From assembly GCF_003725695.1 (NCBI RefSeq), contig NZ_RJSE01000005.1:34976-98975 (forward strand): 64,000 bases of DNA, written 5' to 3'. A program made the translations under genes and the position numbers. The stretch comes from Nocardioides marmoriginsengisoli. GTDB lineage: Bacteria; Actinomycetota; Actinomycetes; Propionibacteriales; Nocardioidaceae. The notes under the pieces are model-generated. The model was not told the DNA's origin and ran no database searches. It worked only from the letters and a program-made list of their open reading frames with translations. This document shows, piece after piece, positions 54,167-62,228 of the stretch (within the stretch, counting starts at the first letter, position 1; the number at the start of each line of letters is the position of its first letter).

Positions 54167-54687
54167 CGACCGGCTCCTGCTGCCTGGGCGACCGCGGCCT
54201 GGATCCGGTTGGTAGCGGCTCCGCGCCAGATGTGGCAGATGGCGAGCGCGAGCGCGTCAGCGGCGTCGGCAGGCTTCGGGGTCTCGTCGAGGCGCAGCAG
54301 CCGGGTGACCATCGCCCCGACCTGGGCCTTGTCGGCCCGACCGTTGCCGGTCACCGCCGCCTTCACCTCGCTGGGCGTGTGCAGGGTCACCGGGATCCCC
54401 CGGCTGCATGCCGCCACCAGCGCCAGGCCGCTCACCTGGGCGGTGCCCATCACGGTGCGGACGTTCGCCTGCGCGAAGACCCGCTCGACCGCGATCGCGT
54501 CCGGCTCGGTGGCGTCGATCCACGCCTCGATGCCGCGGGAGATCAGCAGCAGGCGTTCCTCGATCTGCAGCTCCGGGGTCGTCTTCACGACACCGACCTC
54601 GACCATCGTCAGCGGTCGGCCGATCCCGCCGTCGACCACGCCGATGCCGCACCGGGTCAGACCCGGGTCGATGCCCAGAACACGCAT
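54163..54687 (-). CDS. ruvC: Holliday junction resolvase RuvC
   Basis: RuvC cuts Holliday junctions. From the ATG at 54687 it has 174 residues and begins [19 protein letters not shown], where Asp7 is catalytic. [20 protein letters not shown] holds the second acidic residue and [13 protein letters not shown] the last two. It is the first gene of ruvCAB and lies 20 bases downstream of an SOS box. Confidence 0.97.
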   Translation of the reverse strand: MRVLGIDPGLTRCGIGVVDGGIGRPLTMVEVGVVKTTPELQIEERLLLISRGIEAWIDATEPDAIAVERVFAQANVRTVMGTAQVSGLALVAACSRGIPVTLHTPSEVKAAVTGNGRADKAQVGAMVTRLLRLDETPKPADAADALALAICHIWRGAATNRIQAAVAQAAGAGR

Positions 54688-54705
54688 ACCAGCCTCACTC
54701 GTCGT

Positions 54706-54730
54706 ACGAACACCTGTTCGGACGAATCTA
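54706..54730 (-). promoter_or_regulatory. SOS (LexA) box and -10 element of ruvCAB
   Basis: CGAAC-ACCT-GTTCG at 54707-54720 matches the actinobacterial/Bacillus SOS box (CGAAC N4 GTTCG) at all ten conserved positions. On the minus strand TAGATT (54725-54730) lies four bases upstream and fits a -10 box, so bound LexA would cover the transcription start. Confidence 0.9.
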
Positions 54731-54781
54731 TCCCGGGCACGGGACGACGCGGTGAGCGACACACCGCAACGGGGTCGAACC

Positions 54782-55552
54782 TCAGCCGGCGGCGTCGACC
54801 TCGGCCATGACCTCGTCGGAGATGTCGAAGTTCGCGAAGACGTTCTGGACGTCGTCCAGGTCCTCGAGCGCGTCGACCAGGCGCAGCACCTTGGTGGCGC
54901 CGTCGGCGTCCAGGGCGACCTGCATCGACGGCACGAACATCGCGTCCGCCGAGTCGTAGTCGAGGCCCGCGTTCTGCAGCGCCGTCCGTACGTCGACCAG
55001 GTCGGTCGCCTGGCTGACCACCTCGAAAGCCTCGCCGAGGTCGTTGACGTCCTCCGCGCCGGCGTCCAGCGTCGCCTCCAGGACGTCGTCCTCGGAGACC
55101 GACTTGCCGTCCTGCTCGGTCGGGACGATCACGATGCCCATCCGGTGGAACAGGTACGCGACCGAGCCGGGGTCGGCGAGCGAGCCGCCGTTGCGGGTGA
55201 CCGCGGTGCGGACCTCCATCGCGGCCCGGTTCTTGTTGTCGGTGAGGCACTCGATCAGCAGTGCGACGCCGTTCGGGCCGTAGCCCTCGTACATGATCGT
55301 GGTGTAGTCGGCACCGCCGGCCTCGGCACCCGAACCGCGCTTGACCGCGCGGTCGATGTTGTCCTTGGTGACCGAGGACTTCTTGGCCTTCTGGATCGCG
55401 TCGAAGAGCGTCGGGTTGCCGGCCGGGTCGCCGCCGCCCAGCCGGGCCGCGACCTCGATGTTCTTGATGAGCTTGGTGTTCATCTTGCTGCGCTTGGCGT
55501 CGAGGGCGGCCTTCTTGTGCTTCGTTGTTGCCCACTTGGAGTGGCCGGACAT
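54782..55552 (-). CDS. yebC: YebC/TACO1 family protein
   Basis: The 256-residue protein begins [20 protein letters not shown] and contains [20 protein letters not shown], both diagnostic of YebC. It was long called a transcription regulator; related proteins (TACO1, YebC2) help ribosomes at polyproline or other hard stretches, so a translation role is possible. ATG at 55552 overlaps the pdxT stop by one base, the normal pdxT-yebC-ruvC order. Confidence 0.95.
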   Translation of the reverse strand: MSGHSKWATTKHKKAALDAKRSKMNTKLIKNIEVAARLGGGDPAGNPTLFDAIQKAKKSSVTKDNIDRAVKRGSGAEAGGADYTTIMYEGYGPNGVALLIECLTDNKNRAAMEVRTAVTRNGGSLADPGSVAYLFHRMGIVIVPTEQDGKSVSEDDVLEATLDAGAEDVNDLGEAFEVVSQATDLVDVRTALQNAGLDYDSADAMFVPSMQVALDADGATKVLRLVDALEDLDDVQNVFANFDISDEVMAEVDAAG

Positions 55553-56178
55553 CAGCGTTCCTTCCCTACGACAACGGTGTCGCCCGTCGAGACCAGGTCC
55601 ACGAACGCCTGATGGATGCGCGTGTCGCTCCCCACCTCGGGGTGGAAGGACGTCGCCATCAACGATCCCTGACGGACGGCGACGATCCTACCCGCGGCCG
55701 GACCGGACGCGACCCGGGCAAGCACCTCGACCTCCGCACCGACCTGCTCGACCCACGGCGCCCGGATGAAGACGGCGTGCACCGGGCCGTCGAGTCCCTC
55801 GAACGCCAGGTCGCCCTCGAACGAGTCGACCTGCCGCCCGAAGGCATTCCGCCGGACGGTGATGTCCAGACCGCCGAGCGTCTCCTGGTCCGAGGTGCCG
55901 TCGACGATCCGGTCGGCGAGCATGATCATCCCGGCGCAGGTCCCGAAGGTCGGCATCCCGCCGGCGATCCGCTTCTGCAACGGCTCGAAGAGGTCGAACG
56001 CGCGCGCCAGCTTGAACATCGTGGTGCTCTCGCCGCCGGGGATGATCAGCCCGTGGCAGCGCTCGAGCTCCTCGGGACGCCGTACGCCGATCGCGTCCAC
56101 GCCGAGGGTGGTCAGCGCGCGCAGGTGCTCGCGCACGTCGCCCTGGAGCGCGAAGACACCGATCGTGGGGGAAGTCAT
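55552..56178 (-). CDS. pdxT: Pyridoxal 5'-phosphate synthase glutaminase subunit
   Basis: PdxT releases ammonia from glutamine for PdxS, which builds pyridoxal 5'-phosphate. The 208 residues show [42 protein letters not shown] with the nucleophilic Cys, and SFHPEVGSD with His and Glu. Its partner pdxS lies about 7.7 kb upstream at the right edge of the window instead of beside it. Confidence 0.97.
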   Translation of the reverse strand: MTSPTIGVFALQGDVREHLRALTTLGVDAIGVRRPEELERCHGLIIPGGESTTMFKLARAFDLFEPLQKRIAGGMPTFGTCAGMIMLADRIVDGTSDQETLGGLDITVRRNAFGRQVDSFEGDLAFEGLDGPVHAVFIRAPWVEQVGAEVEVLARVASGPAAGRIVAVRQGSLMATSFHPEVGSDTRIHQAFVDLVSTGDTVVVGKER

Positions 56179-56209
56179 GCCCCGATTGTCCCAGCCGGTC
56201 GCCGGAAGA

Positions 56210-57262
56210 TCAGTCGCAGGTCGGCACCTTGTTGTTTCCGTTGCCGAACGTGTAGCTGATCGACGTCGAATTGGCCGAGAACGGACCGGCTCCGATCTGT
56301 GCCTGCACGTACGCGGTGCCGCTCTGGTTGTTGCTTCCGGTGAAGGTCTGACTCGTCGCGGCTCCGCTGATCGGAGAACCCGGCGTTCGAGTCACTCGAT
56401 AGTTGGTGGCACTCGGTACTGCTGTCCAACTGATGGTGATGGTGTTCGCGTTCGCCGATCCGGCGGTGCAGGTGACGCCGGTCGGCGCAGGGGGCGCGAC
56501 CGCACCCCAGGTCCCCGTCGCGATCGACGTCCCACTCGTCGCCACCGTGTCGTTCCAGGCCGCCCACGTCGTCTGCGACCACCCCGACACCACGGCGGCC
56601 GCCAGCGCCACGATCGCGCCCGCGGTCACGACGGCGAACGGACCGCGCCGGCTCTTCTTCCGGGCACCGGGTGCGACAGGCTCGACAGGCGGGACCGGGG
56701 CCGGCCCGGGACCGGCCCCCGCCTCGTCGAGAACCGGGGTCGCCGTACCGGCATCGTCCGAGTCCTGCCGGCGCCGGAACGCCAGCATCAGCATCAGCAT
56801 CACGTAGCCGCCGAGCAGGTAGCTCCCGGGCGCCTTCGAGAACCAGGCGATCACGTAGCCGCCGTCGGGGATCGCGAACCAGAGCTTCGGCACCGACGCA
56901 ACGGTGTAGATCTCCTGGTCGGCGACCGGGTTGTCGTCGCCCTTGAGCTGGAGGGTCGCCGATCCGTCGCCCGGCCCGATCGCGACGATCCGGTGGGTGA
57001 CCGTCTTCTTCTGGGCGTTGGTGACCGTGACGATGTCCCCGACCCGGAGGTCGGCGGCATCGGTCGTGCGGGAGAAGCCCAGCGCGCCGGTGTCGACCGC
57101 CGGCGCCATCGACCCGGACCGGAACACGATCGGGCGGACACCGAGGACGAGCGCCAGCACGGCGACCACCGCGCAGAGGGCACCGACGATCGCGGTGAGC
57201 GTCAGCAGCAGCCGACCTCCCCGGGATCCCCAACGTCCGACGAGTGCCTTCATGGTGATCAC
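56210..57262 (-). CDS. SipW-type signal peptidase fused to a SipW-type substrate with an FnIII-like domain
   Basis: This 350-residue protein combines two parts. Residues 1-165 form a signal peptidase I of the SipW/ER type: a helix (about 17-42), the serine motif [10 protein letters not shown] with Ser51, THRIVAI with the catalytic His90 instead of Lys, KGDDNP with Asp109/110 and a closing helix (about 148-162). A linker rich in Pro, Ala and Gly follows. From about 202 a second export signal begins, with KKSRR, a hydrophobic stretch (208-228) and [17 protein letters not shown], the pattern of TasA/SipW-dependent proteins. The end (about 258-341) resembles a fibronectin type III domain ([17 protein letters not shown]). 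The GTG at 57262 overlaps the next stop; ATG 57253 is also possible. Confidence is high for the peptidase and good for the substrate part. Confidence 0.85.
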   Translation of the reverse strand: MITMKALVGRWGSRGGRLLLTLTAIVGALCAVVAVLALVLGVRPIVFRSGSMAPAVDTGALGFSRTTDAADLRVGDIVTVTNAQKKTVTHRIVAIGPGDGSATLQLKGDDNPVADQEIYTVASVPKLWFAIPDGGYVIAWFSKAPGSYLLGGYVMLMLMLAFRRRQDSDDAGTATPVLDEAGAGPGPAPVPPVEPVAPGARKKSRRGPFAVVTAGAIVALAAAVVSGWSQTTWAAWNDTVATSGTSIATGTWGAVAPPAPTGVTCTAGSANANTITISWTAVPSATNYRVTRTPGSPISGAATSQTFTGSNNQSGTAYVQAQIGAGPFSANSTSISYTFGNGNNKVPTCD

Positions 57263-57852
57263 TGCGAAGCGGTGAAGGTCAGCGCCACGTTCGTGGTCTT
57301 GTTGGAGTAGAGAGCCTGGTCGGCGGCGTTGTCGAGGGTGGCCTGGACGCAGAAGGTCTCGGTGGCTCCGGCCGCGAGCGGACGCTGGGTCCCGACCGAG
57401 CCGATGAAGTTGCCGGCCACGAAGCCGCCCGCCGTGTTCGCCAGGGTCGCGCCGCCGCAGGTGCCGCCGAGACCCGGGCCGCCGGTGGTCGTGGCCGCGG
57501 CGGTCAGCTTCACGGTCAGCGTGCCGGCCGGGAACGCGGTCCCGGTGATCGCCTGGGTCGCGTAGTAGGTCAGCGGCGACAGTCCGTCGTTCTTGACGGT
57601 GATCACGCCCGCGGTGGTGTTGCCGGGCAGCATGCCGGTGACGTTCAGCGTCGTGAAGGCGACCGCGTCGTCGGCGTCACCGTTCACCAGCAGGTCGATG
57701 CTGCCGGTGGTGATCGACGTACCGCTGACCGCCACGGTGTCGCTCCACAGCGCGAAGGTTCCCGAGGCGCCGAGAGCTGCCACGACTCCGAGGCTCAGCA
57801 GCGCCTTGGTACGGGTGCTGCGCAGACGGCGGGTCAGATCAAGCTTGGACAT
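57259..57852 (-). CDS. Secreted protein with SipW-type signal peptide (TasA/camelysin-like)
   Basis: The 197-residue protein has a basic N-terminus, a hydrophobic stretch (about 16-33) and the hallmark FALWSDTVAVSGTSITTGSI of proteins cut by SipW. The mature domain is beta-rich (TLNVTGMLPGNTTAGVITVK) with a disulfide-capable Cys pair, like the TasA fibre fold, but I cannot place it in a named subfamily. The ATG at 57852 is preceded by GAGGAAAGG and lies 14 bases inside the end of the LPXTG gene. It is probably a substrate of one of the two peptidases encoded next to it. Confidence 0.82.
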   Translation of the reverse strand: MSKLDLTRRLRSTRTKALLSLGVVAALGASGTFALWSDTVAVSGTSITTGSIDLLVNGDADDAVAFTTLNVTGMLPGNTTAGVITVKNDGLSPLTYYATQAITGTAFPAGTLTVKLTAAATTTGGPGLGGTCGGATLANTAGGFVAGNFIGSVGTQRPLAAGATETFCVQATLDNAADQALYSNKTTNVALTFTASQ

Positions 57853-58516
57853 GGGAAGGCCTTTCCTCGAGAGCGGTGTAGCGGCGTCGGCTGTACCCGA
57901 CGAGTCCGGCGCCGGCGGCGCAGAGCAGCACGGCGAAGAGCAACATGAAGGGCGAGACGACGGTGCCGGTGTCCGGCAGTCCGCCGCCACCGTCTCCACC
58001 GTCGCCGTCGCCGCCGTCGGTGGGCGGCAGGACGGACGCGTCCTGGCTGAGCGTCACGTCGAAACGGAAGTCCAGGCGCTGGGACTGCGTGGGATTGGCC
58101 GACTGCGGGTCGAAGTCGATCTTGACGGTGACCTCGTGGACCGTGCCGGCATCGACCGGCAGGTTGTCGAGCAGCAGGTGCGAACCTGCGGTGAGCGCGC
58201 CGGTGAACGGCCCGCCGTCGAGCTGCGCACTGATCGTCAGGTCGCCCGAGTTGATCAGGTCCTCGACCGGACCGGTGAGCAGGGTGACGTTCAGGACGGC
58301 TGCGTCCGCGCTCTGGTTGCGCACGAAGAAGCTCGCCTGCTCGGAGTCGCCCGGCACCCAGGTGAACGCGGGGTCGAAGAGCGGGCCGGGCAGTGTCGGC
58401 CCCCAGGTGACCCCGTCGGAGCTGAGGCCGAGTTCGCCGGCCGCGGCGGCGGGCGCCATCGATCCGGCGAGGACCAGCACCCCCGCGACTGCGGCGAGAA
58501 CCAAACGGCGGATCAC
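57839..58516 (-). CDS. LPXTG-anchored surface protein
   Basis: The 225-residue protein has a normal Sec signal (MIRRLVLAAVAGVLVLAGS, cut after about ALA-like PAAAA near residue 25), a beta-rich domain (30-160), a Gly/Asp linker and a sortase signal. The latter is LPDTG at 180-184, then a membrane helix (187-208) and an Arg tail. It should be linked to the cell wall by a housekeeping sortase, which is not in the window. It overlaps the SipW gene upstream (GTGA). It may anchor the fibre proteins of the neighbours to the wall. Confidence 0.85.
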   Translation of the reverse strand: MIRRLVLAAVAGVLVLAGSMAPAAAAGELGLSSDGVTWGPTLPGPLFDPAFTWVPGDSEQASFFVRNQSADAAVLNVTLLTGPVEDLINSGDLTISAQLDGGPFTGALTAGSHLLLDNLPVDAGTVHEVTVKIDFDPQSANPTQSQRLDFRFDVTLSQDASVLPPTDGGDGDGGDGGGGLPDTGTVVSPFMLLFAVLLCAAGAGLVGYSRRRYTALEERPSHVQA

Positions 58517-59097
58517 GATCCCACTCCTGCCATCTCGGGTGCTTCCTGCTCGGGTGCTGCCTGGGTCGGTGCTGCGGTACGGCGGTCCCGGAAGGCACCG
58601 GCGAAGGAGAAGGCCGCGTAGCCGAAGAGCAGCACCACCGCGCCCATCACGATCGCTCGGCGGATGTTCCCGTCGACCAGCAGCGAGGGGTAGGCGAGGT
58701 ACGGGACGGAGTACCAGACCCTGCCCTTGATCTGCTCGGGGCGGACGACAGCCGGGTCCGCCGCGTCGTTCGCGTCCCCCTTCATCACGAAGCCGTACTC
58801 CCCGTTCATCGACATCGAGATCGAGTCGACCCGGTGGGTCGCGACGACGGGGTCGCCGGACTTGATCTGGTAGGTGACCGCGTCGCCGATCCGGAGCTGG
58901 GACGGCTCCACCGGCCGGGTCACCACCAGGGTCCCCGGCGGCATCGTCGGCCGCATCGAGCCGGTCAGGATCGTGTAGGCGTTGCCACCGGCGAACGTCG
59001 GCAGCAGCACCCCGAGGACGAGGACGACCACGACGAGACCCGCGGCCAGCAGGGCGAAGGCCCTGCCGGCCACGGAGCGCACGGAGCGCAAACTCAT
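58513..59097 (-). CDS. SipW-type signal peptidase I
   Basis: The 194-residue membrane peptidase is of the ER/archaeal/SipW type. The first helix (about 13-35) is followed by AYTILTGSMRPTMPPG, with Ser47, then VVATHRVDSI with His88 and the KGDAND Asp cluster (108-111); a second helix lies near 146-167. There is no catalytic Lys of the E. coli type. It probably processes the SipW-type proteins encoded on either side. Confidence 0.88.
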   Translation of the reverse strand: MSLRSVRSVAGRAFALLAAGLVVVVLVLGVLLPTFAGGNAYTILTGSMRPTMPPGTLVVTRPVEPSQLRIGDAVTYQIKSGDPVVATHRVDSISMSMNGEYGFVMKGDANDAADPAVVRPEQIKGRVWYSVPYLAYPSLLVDGNIRRAIVMGAVVLLFGYAAFSFAGAFRDRRTAAPTQAAPEQEAPEMAGVGS

Positions 59098-59123
59098 CGA
59101 TTCCTACCTCGGGCTCAGGTCGA

Positions 59124-59642
59124 TCAGTTGTGGACCTGGTTGACGTTGACCGTCACGTCGCCGAGCACGGCGTTGAGGTCCATGTGATCGGTCACGCTGC
59201 TGTTGAACGTGGCCTTCACGGTCACCTGGAGGGTCTGGCCGTCGTTCAGCTCGGTGAACTCGGTCGCCGCCACGTTGTTGACCTGCAGGTCAACGGCCGA
59301 GACGGTGAAGGCGTCCGCGAGCGGGGCCGGCAGGGTCGGCGCAGCCGCGGAGACGGTCGCCCGCAGGTGGTTGCCGGAAGCGTCGATGACGTAGGTGCAG
59401 ACCCGGGTGAGGGCGTCGCCCGGGACCAGCGGGTCGCCGTCGGCGTAGGTCAGCGGAGCGTTCTCGCCCGAGTCGAGCTGCCAGGCACCGCAGTTCGGCG
59501 TGAGCAGGGCCAGGTGGCCGGTGGCGACGTCGGTTCCGGTGACGGTCGCACTGGTGCTCCAGTACGCCAGCGAGCCGGCGCCGCCGAGGAGCAGGGTTCC
59601 GGCTGCGGCTGCCGCGAGGGCGCCCTTGGTGGACTTCTTCAT
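59124..59642 (-). CDS. Secreted protein with alternate (SipW-type) signal peptide
   Basis: The 172-residue protein begins MKKSTKGALAAAAAGTLLLG, then GAGSLAYWSTSATVTGTD, the signature of the alternate-type signal peptide seen in SipW-dependent actinobacterial proteins. The mature part is beta-rich with two cysteines (CGAW and RVCTYVID) and ends VNVNQVHN. ATG 59642 has GGAGG upstream. It is the first gene of the five-gene cluster. Confidence 0.82.
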   Translation of the reverse strand: MKKSTKGALAAAAAGTLLLGGAGSLAYWSTSATVTGTDVATGHLALLTPNCGAWQLDSGENAPLTYADGDPLVPGDALTRVCTYVIDASGNHLRATVSAAAPTLPAPLADAFTVSAVDLQVNNVAATEFTELNDGQTLQVTVKATFNSSVTDHMDLNAVLGDVTVNVNQVHN

Positions 59643-59649
59643 GGTTGAA

Positions 59650-59707
59650 CCTCCAGGAGGAATCGATGAGCGGGGCTTGCCCGAGAGGCCCACCCGCCCA
59701 GATTCCT
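59650..59707 (-). promoter_or_regulatory. Leader hairpin at the ribosome binding site of the surface cluster
   Basis: On the minus strand AGGAATC (59701-59707) and GATTCCT (59658-59664) are perfect complements. Between them GCGGG and CCCGC can extend the stem. The 3' arm abuts the GGAGG ribosome binding site (59650-59654), which is itself preceded by its complement CCTCC. The rest of the 214-base gap before the TetR gene shows no clear promoter. Confidence 0.45.
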
Positions 59708-59856
59708 CGGTGCACCGATCCAGCGTCGAATTACGTCGCAGATGGGCAGATTTGGTCCAGACCGCGAACCGGATCAAACGGACACTTTCCGCAACTTGCC
59801 ACGCGGATTACGGAACTCGGTTAGGAAGGGGGATTGCGCATTTCCCGCGTTCCGGG

Positions 59857-60576
59857 TCAGTCGCCGCGCAGTGCTCCGAGGATCAGGTCGTCGAGCGCGG
59901 CGGTCGGGTCCAGGACCGCACCTCGGTCCCGGGCGTGACCGTCGAGCTGGAACCAGACCGAGCGCGACAGGTGCGCCGCGATCACCTCGACCGAGGGCTC
60001 GCGCACCTCGCGGGCCAGCCAGAACCGGACCGTGCCGACGGCCTGGCCGACGATGCCGAAGACCAGCGGGTCCAGGACCTTGCGGTCCTCGTCGGTCAGC
60101 TCGACCTCCAGCAGGCTGGCACCCGAGGTGACCAGGATGGCGATCAGTCCGCCGATCTGCTGGGTCGCCTGGATCACGTCGCCGAGACGCTCGGCGTCCT
60201 GGCTCTCGGCGGCACCGATCCGGTGCAGCGCCGGATGCTCGGCAGCCCACTCGACGTACGCGTGCACGATCCGGCCGATGATCTGCTCGATCGTCCCGGA
60301 GAGCTCGAACTCGGGGACCAGTCGCTCCATCAGCAGCTCGATGATCTGCTTCTGCACGGCACGGTCCAGATCGGCCCGGTCGGCGAAGTGCCGGTAGATC
60401 ACCGCCCGGCCGAGACCGGCCTCGGTAGCGATCTGCCGGACGTGGATCTCGGCGCCGACCGGCTCGCGCTCGATCACCGCGATCGCCGCCGCCAGGATCT
60501 GCATCCGGCGCTCTTCGCGATGCGCCGCCCACCGTTCGTCACGCCCGTCGGGGGTGGGGGTGGGCTTGGCGGTCAC
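59857..60576 (-). CDS. TetR-family regulator
   Basis: The 239-residue protein has an N-terminal helix-turn-helix (about 43-70, VRQIATEAGLGRAVIYRHF) and a long helical ligand domain. It is the last gene of the aurF-fprB-tetR operon, overlapping fprB by four bases. It probably represses the operon promoter through the inverted repeat at 63256. Its ligand is unknown; local TetR repressors usually sense the substrate of the neighbouring enzymes. Confidence 0.9.
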   Translation of the reverse strand: MTAKPTPTPDGRDERWAAHREERRMQILAAAIAVIEREPVGAEIHVRQIATEAGLGRAVIYRHFADRADLDRAVQKQIIELLMERLVPEFELSGTIEQIIGRIVHAYVEWAAEHPALHRIGAAESQDAERLGDVIQATQQIGGLIAILVTSGASLLEVELTDEDRKVLDPLVFGIVGQAVGTVRFWLAREVREPSVEVIAAHLSRSVWFQLDGHARDRGAVLDPTAALDDLILGALRGD

Positions 60577-62225
60577 GAGGACAAGCCTAGGCGGTACGAC
60601 CGTCGGCGGGTGCCGGCCTTGGCGATCCGGACCATCTCCGCGGCGTCGAGGAGCTTGACCCGGGGCCGCCCGGCGGCAGTACCGCGGGAACGCTCGTCGG
60701 CGTCCAGCCGGCGCCAGCCCTCGAGGTCGACCTGGTCGGGAGCGACCGCGTCGAGCCAGGCGTCGACCTCGCGGCGGCTCCCCTGGGGAGTCGCCAGCGC
60801 ACCGGCCGCGAGGTCATCCAGGAACGACTCGACGGTCCGCTCCGAGCAGGACTTGTTCGTTCCGATGAACCCGTTGGGGCCGCGCTTGATCCAGCCGGCG
60901 ACGTAGACGCCGGGGACGACCCGGCCCTCGTCGTTCGGCACGGTGCCGGTGGCCTCGTCGAAGGGCAGGCCCGCGACCGGACGGCCGCGGTAGCCCACCG
61001 AGCGCAGCACCATCCGGGCCTCGATGACCTCGGTCTCGCCGGTGCCGCTCGCGACCACCCGGCCGTCGATCGTCTCCAGCCGGGTCCGCTCGACCTCGAT
61101 CCCGGTCACGGCCTCGTCGCCGAGCACCCGGAGGGGCGCGGCGCAGAACCGGAGCACGATCCGCCGCGCGTCCGGACGCTGCGGGCGGGCGGCGAGCTCG
61201 GAGAGCAGCCGTCCCTTCGCGGTGGTCCGATCGAGGTCGGCACCGCCGGTGTCGACGACGACGTCGACGTCCGCCAGCCCCGCGAGGCCGACGAGCTCGG
61301 GCATCGTGAAGGCCGCCTCGCTCGGGCCGCGCCGGCCCAGGACGACGACCTCGGTGACGTGGCTGCCGCGCAGGGTGGCCAGCGGCAGGTCGGCGATGTC
61401 GGTGGACGCGAGCGCGTCCGGGTCCGCGGTGAGGACCCGGGCGACGTCGAGCGCCACGTTGCCGTTGCCGACGATGACGACGCGTTCACCGCCGAGGTCG
61501 ACCGGCGCGTCCTGGTGGTCCGGGTGGCCGTTGTACCAGCCGACGACATCGGTCGCGGAGAGGCTGCCGAGCAGGTCCTCCCCCTCGATGCCCAGCGGCT
61601 TGTCGGTCGAGGCACCGACCGCGTAGATCACGCCGTGATAGCGCGCGGTCAGGTCGTCGTGGGTGATCGCGGCGTCCGCGCCGACCTCGACGTTGAGCCG
61701 GTAGCCGAACCCGGGCTGGCCCTCGATCGCGGCGAAGAGCTTCGTTACCTGCTTGGTGTGCTGGTGGTCCGGCGCGACCCCCGCGCGCGCCAGCCCGTAC
61801 GGCGTCGGCAGCCGGTCGAAGACGTCGACCGTCACGCCCGGGTGCTTGAGCAGCTCGTCGGCCGCGTACATCCCCGCCGGACCCGAGCCGACGACCGCCA
61901 CCCGGACGTCCTGGGTCGGCAGCGTGCGCGGCGTGGGGATCACCGCGAGCGGCGTCCGGTCGGCGTGCGGCTGGTCGGCGTAGTAGAGCCGGTTGAGCTC
62001 GATGAACGGGAGCTCGGGACCGGTCAGCTTGGTGTGCGGCTTGAGCGCGTCCACGGGGCACGCGGTCGCGCAGGCGCCGCAGTCGACGCAGGCCTGCGGG
62101 TCGACGTACAGCATCTCGGCCTCGGCGAAGCCCGGCTCGCCGGGAGCCGGGTGGATGCAGTTGACCGGGCACGCGATGACGCAGGAAGCGTCCGCGCAGC
62201 AGGACTGCGTGACGACGTACGGCAT
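60573..62225 (-). CDS. fprB: FprB-type ferredoxin / NADP reductase fusion
   Basis: The 550-residue protein joins an N-terminal seven-iron ferredoxin (cysteines 10, 15, 19, 23 and 46, 49, 52, 56 in CVDCGACATACP) to an adrenodoxin-reductase-like flavoprotein. The latter has the FAD motif VVGSGPAGMYAA near 112, VIVGNGNVALDVARVL and the FNR-type C-terminus (GVYVAGWIKRGPNGFIGTNK). It probably passes electrons from NADPH to the diiron enzyme encoded three bases upstream. Mycobacterial FprB has the same design. Confidence 0.92.
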   Translation of the reverse strand: MPYVVTQSCCADASCVIACPVNCIHPAPGEPGFAEAEMLYVDPQACVDCGACATACPVDALKPHTKLTGPELPFIELNRLYYADQPHADRTPLAVIPTPRTLPTQDVRVAVVGSGPAGMYAADELLKHPGVTVDVFDRLPTPYGLARAGVAPDHQHTKQVTKLFAAIEGQPGFGYRLNVEVGADAAITHDDLTARYHGVIYAVGASTDKPLGIEGEDLLGSLSATDVVGWYNGHPDHQDAPVDLGGERVVIVGNGNVALDVARVLTADPDALASTDIADLPLATLRGSHVTEVVVLGRRGPSEAAFTMPELVGLAGLADVDVVVDTGGADLDRTTAKGRLLSELAARPQRPDARRIVLRFCAAPLRVLGDEAVTGIEVERTRLETIDGRVVASGTGETEVIEARMVLRSVGYRGRPVAGLPFDEATGTVPNDEGRVVPGVYVAGWIKRGPNGFIGTNKSCSERTVESFLDDLAAGALATPQGSRREVDAWLDAVAPDQVDLEGWRRLDADERSRGTAAGRPRVKLLDAAEMVRIAKAGTRRRSYRLGLSS

Positions 62226-62228
62226 GGC

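Noticed and set aside
59643..59856. Known riboswitch class (cyclic di-GMP or cyclic di-AMP) ahead of the surface cluster.
   Set aside because: No conserved aptamer core could be matched; only a simple stem at the ribosome binding site is supported.
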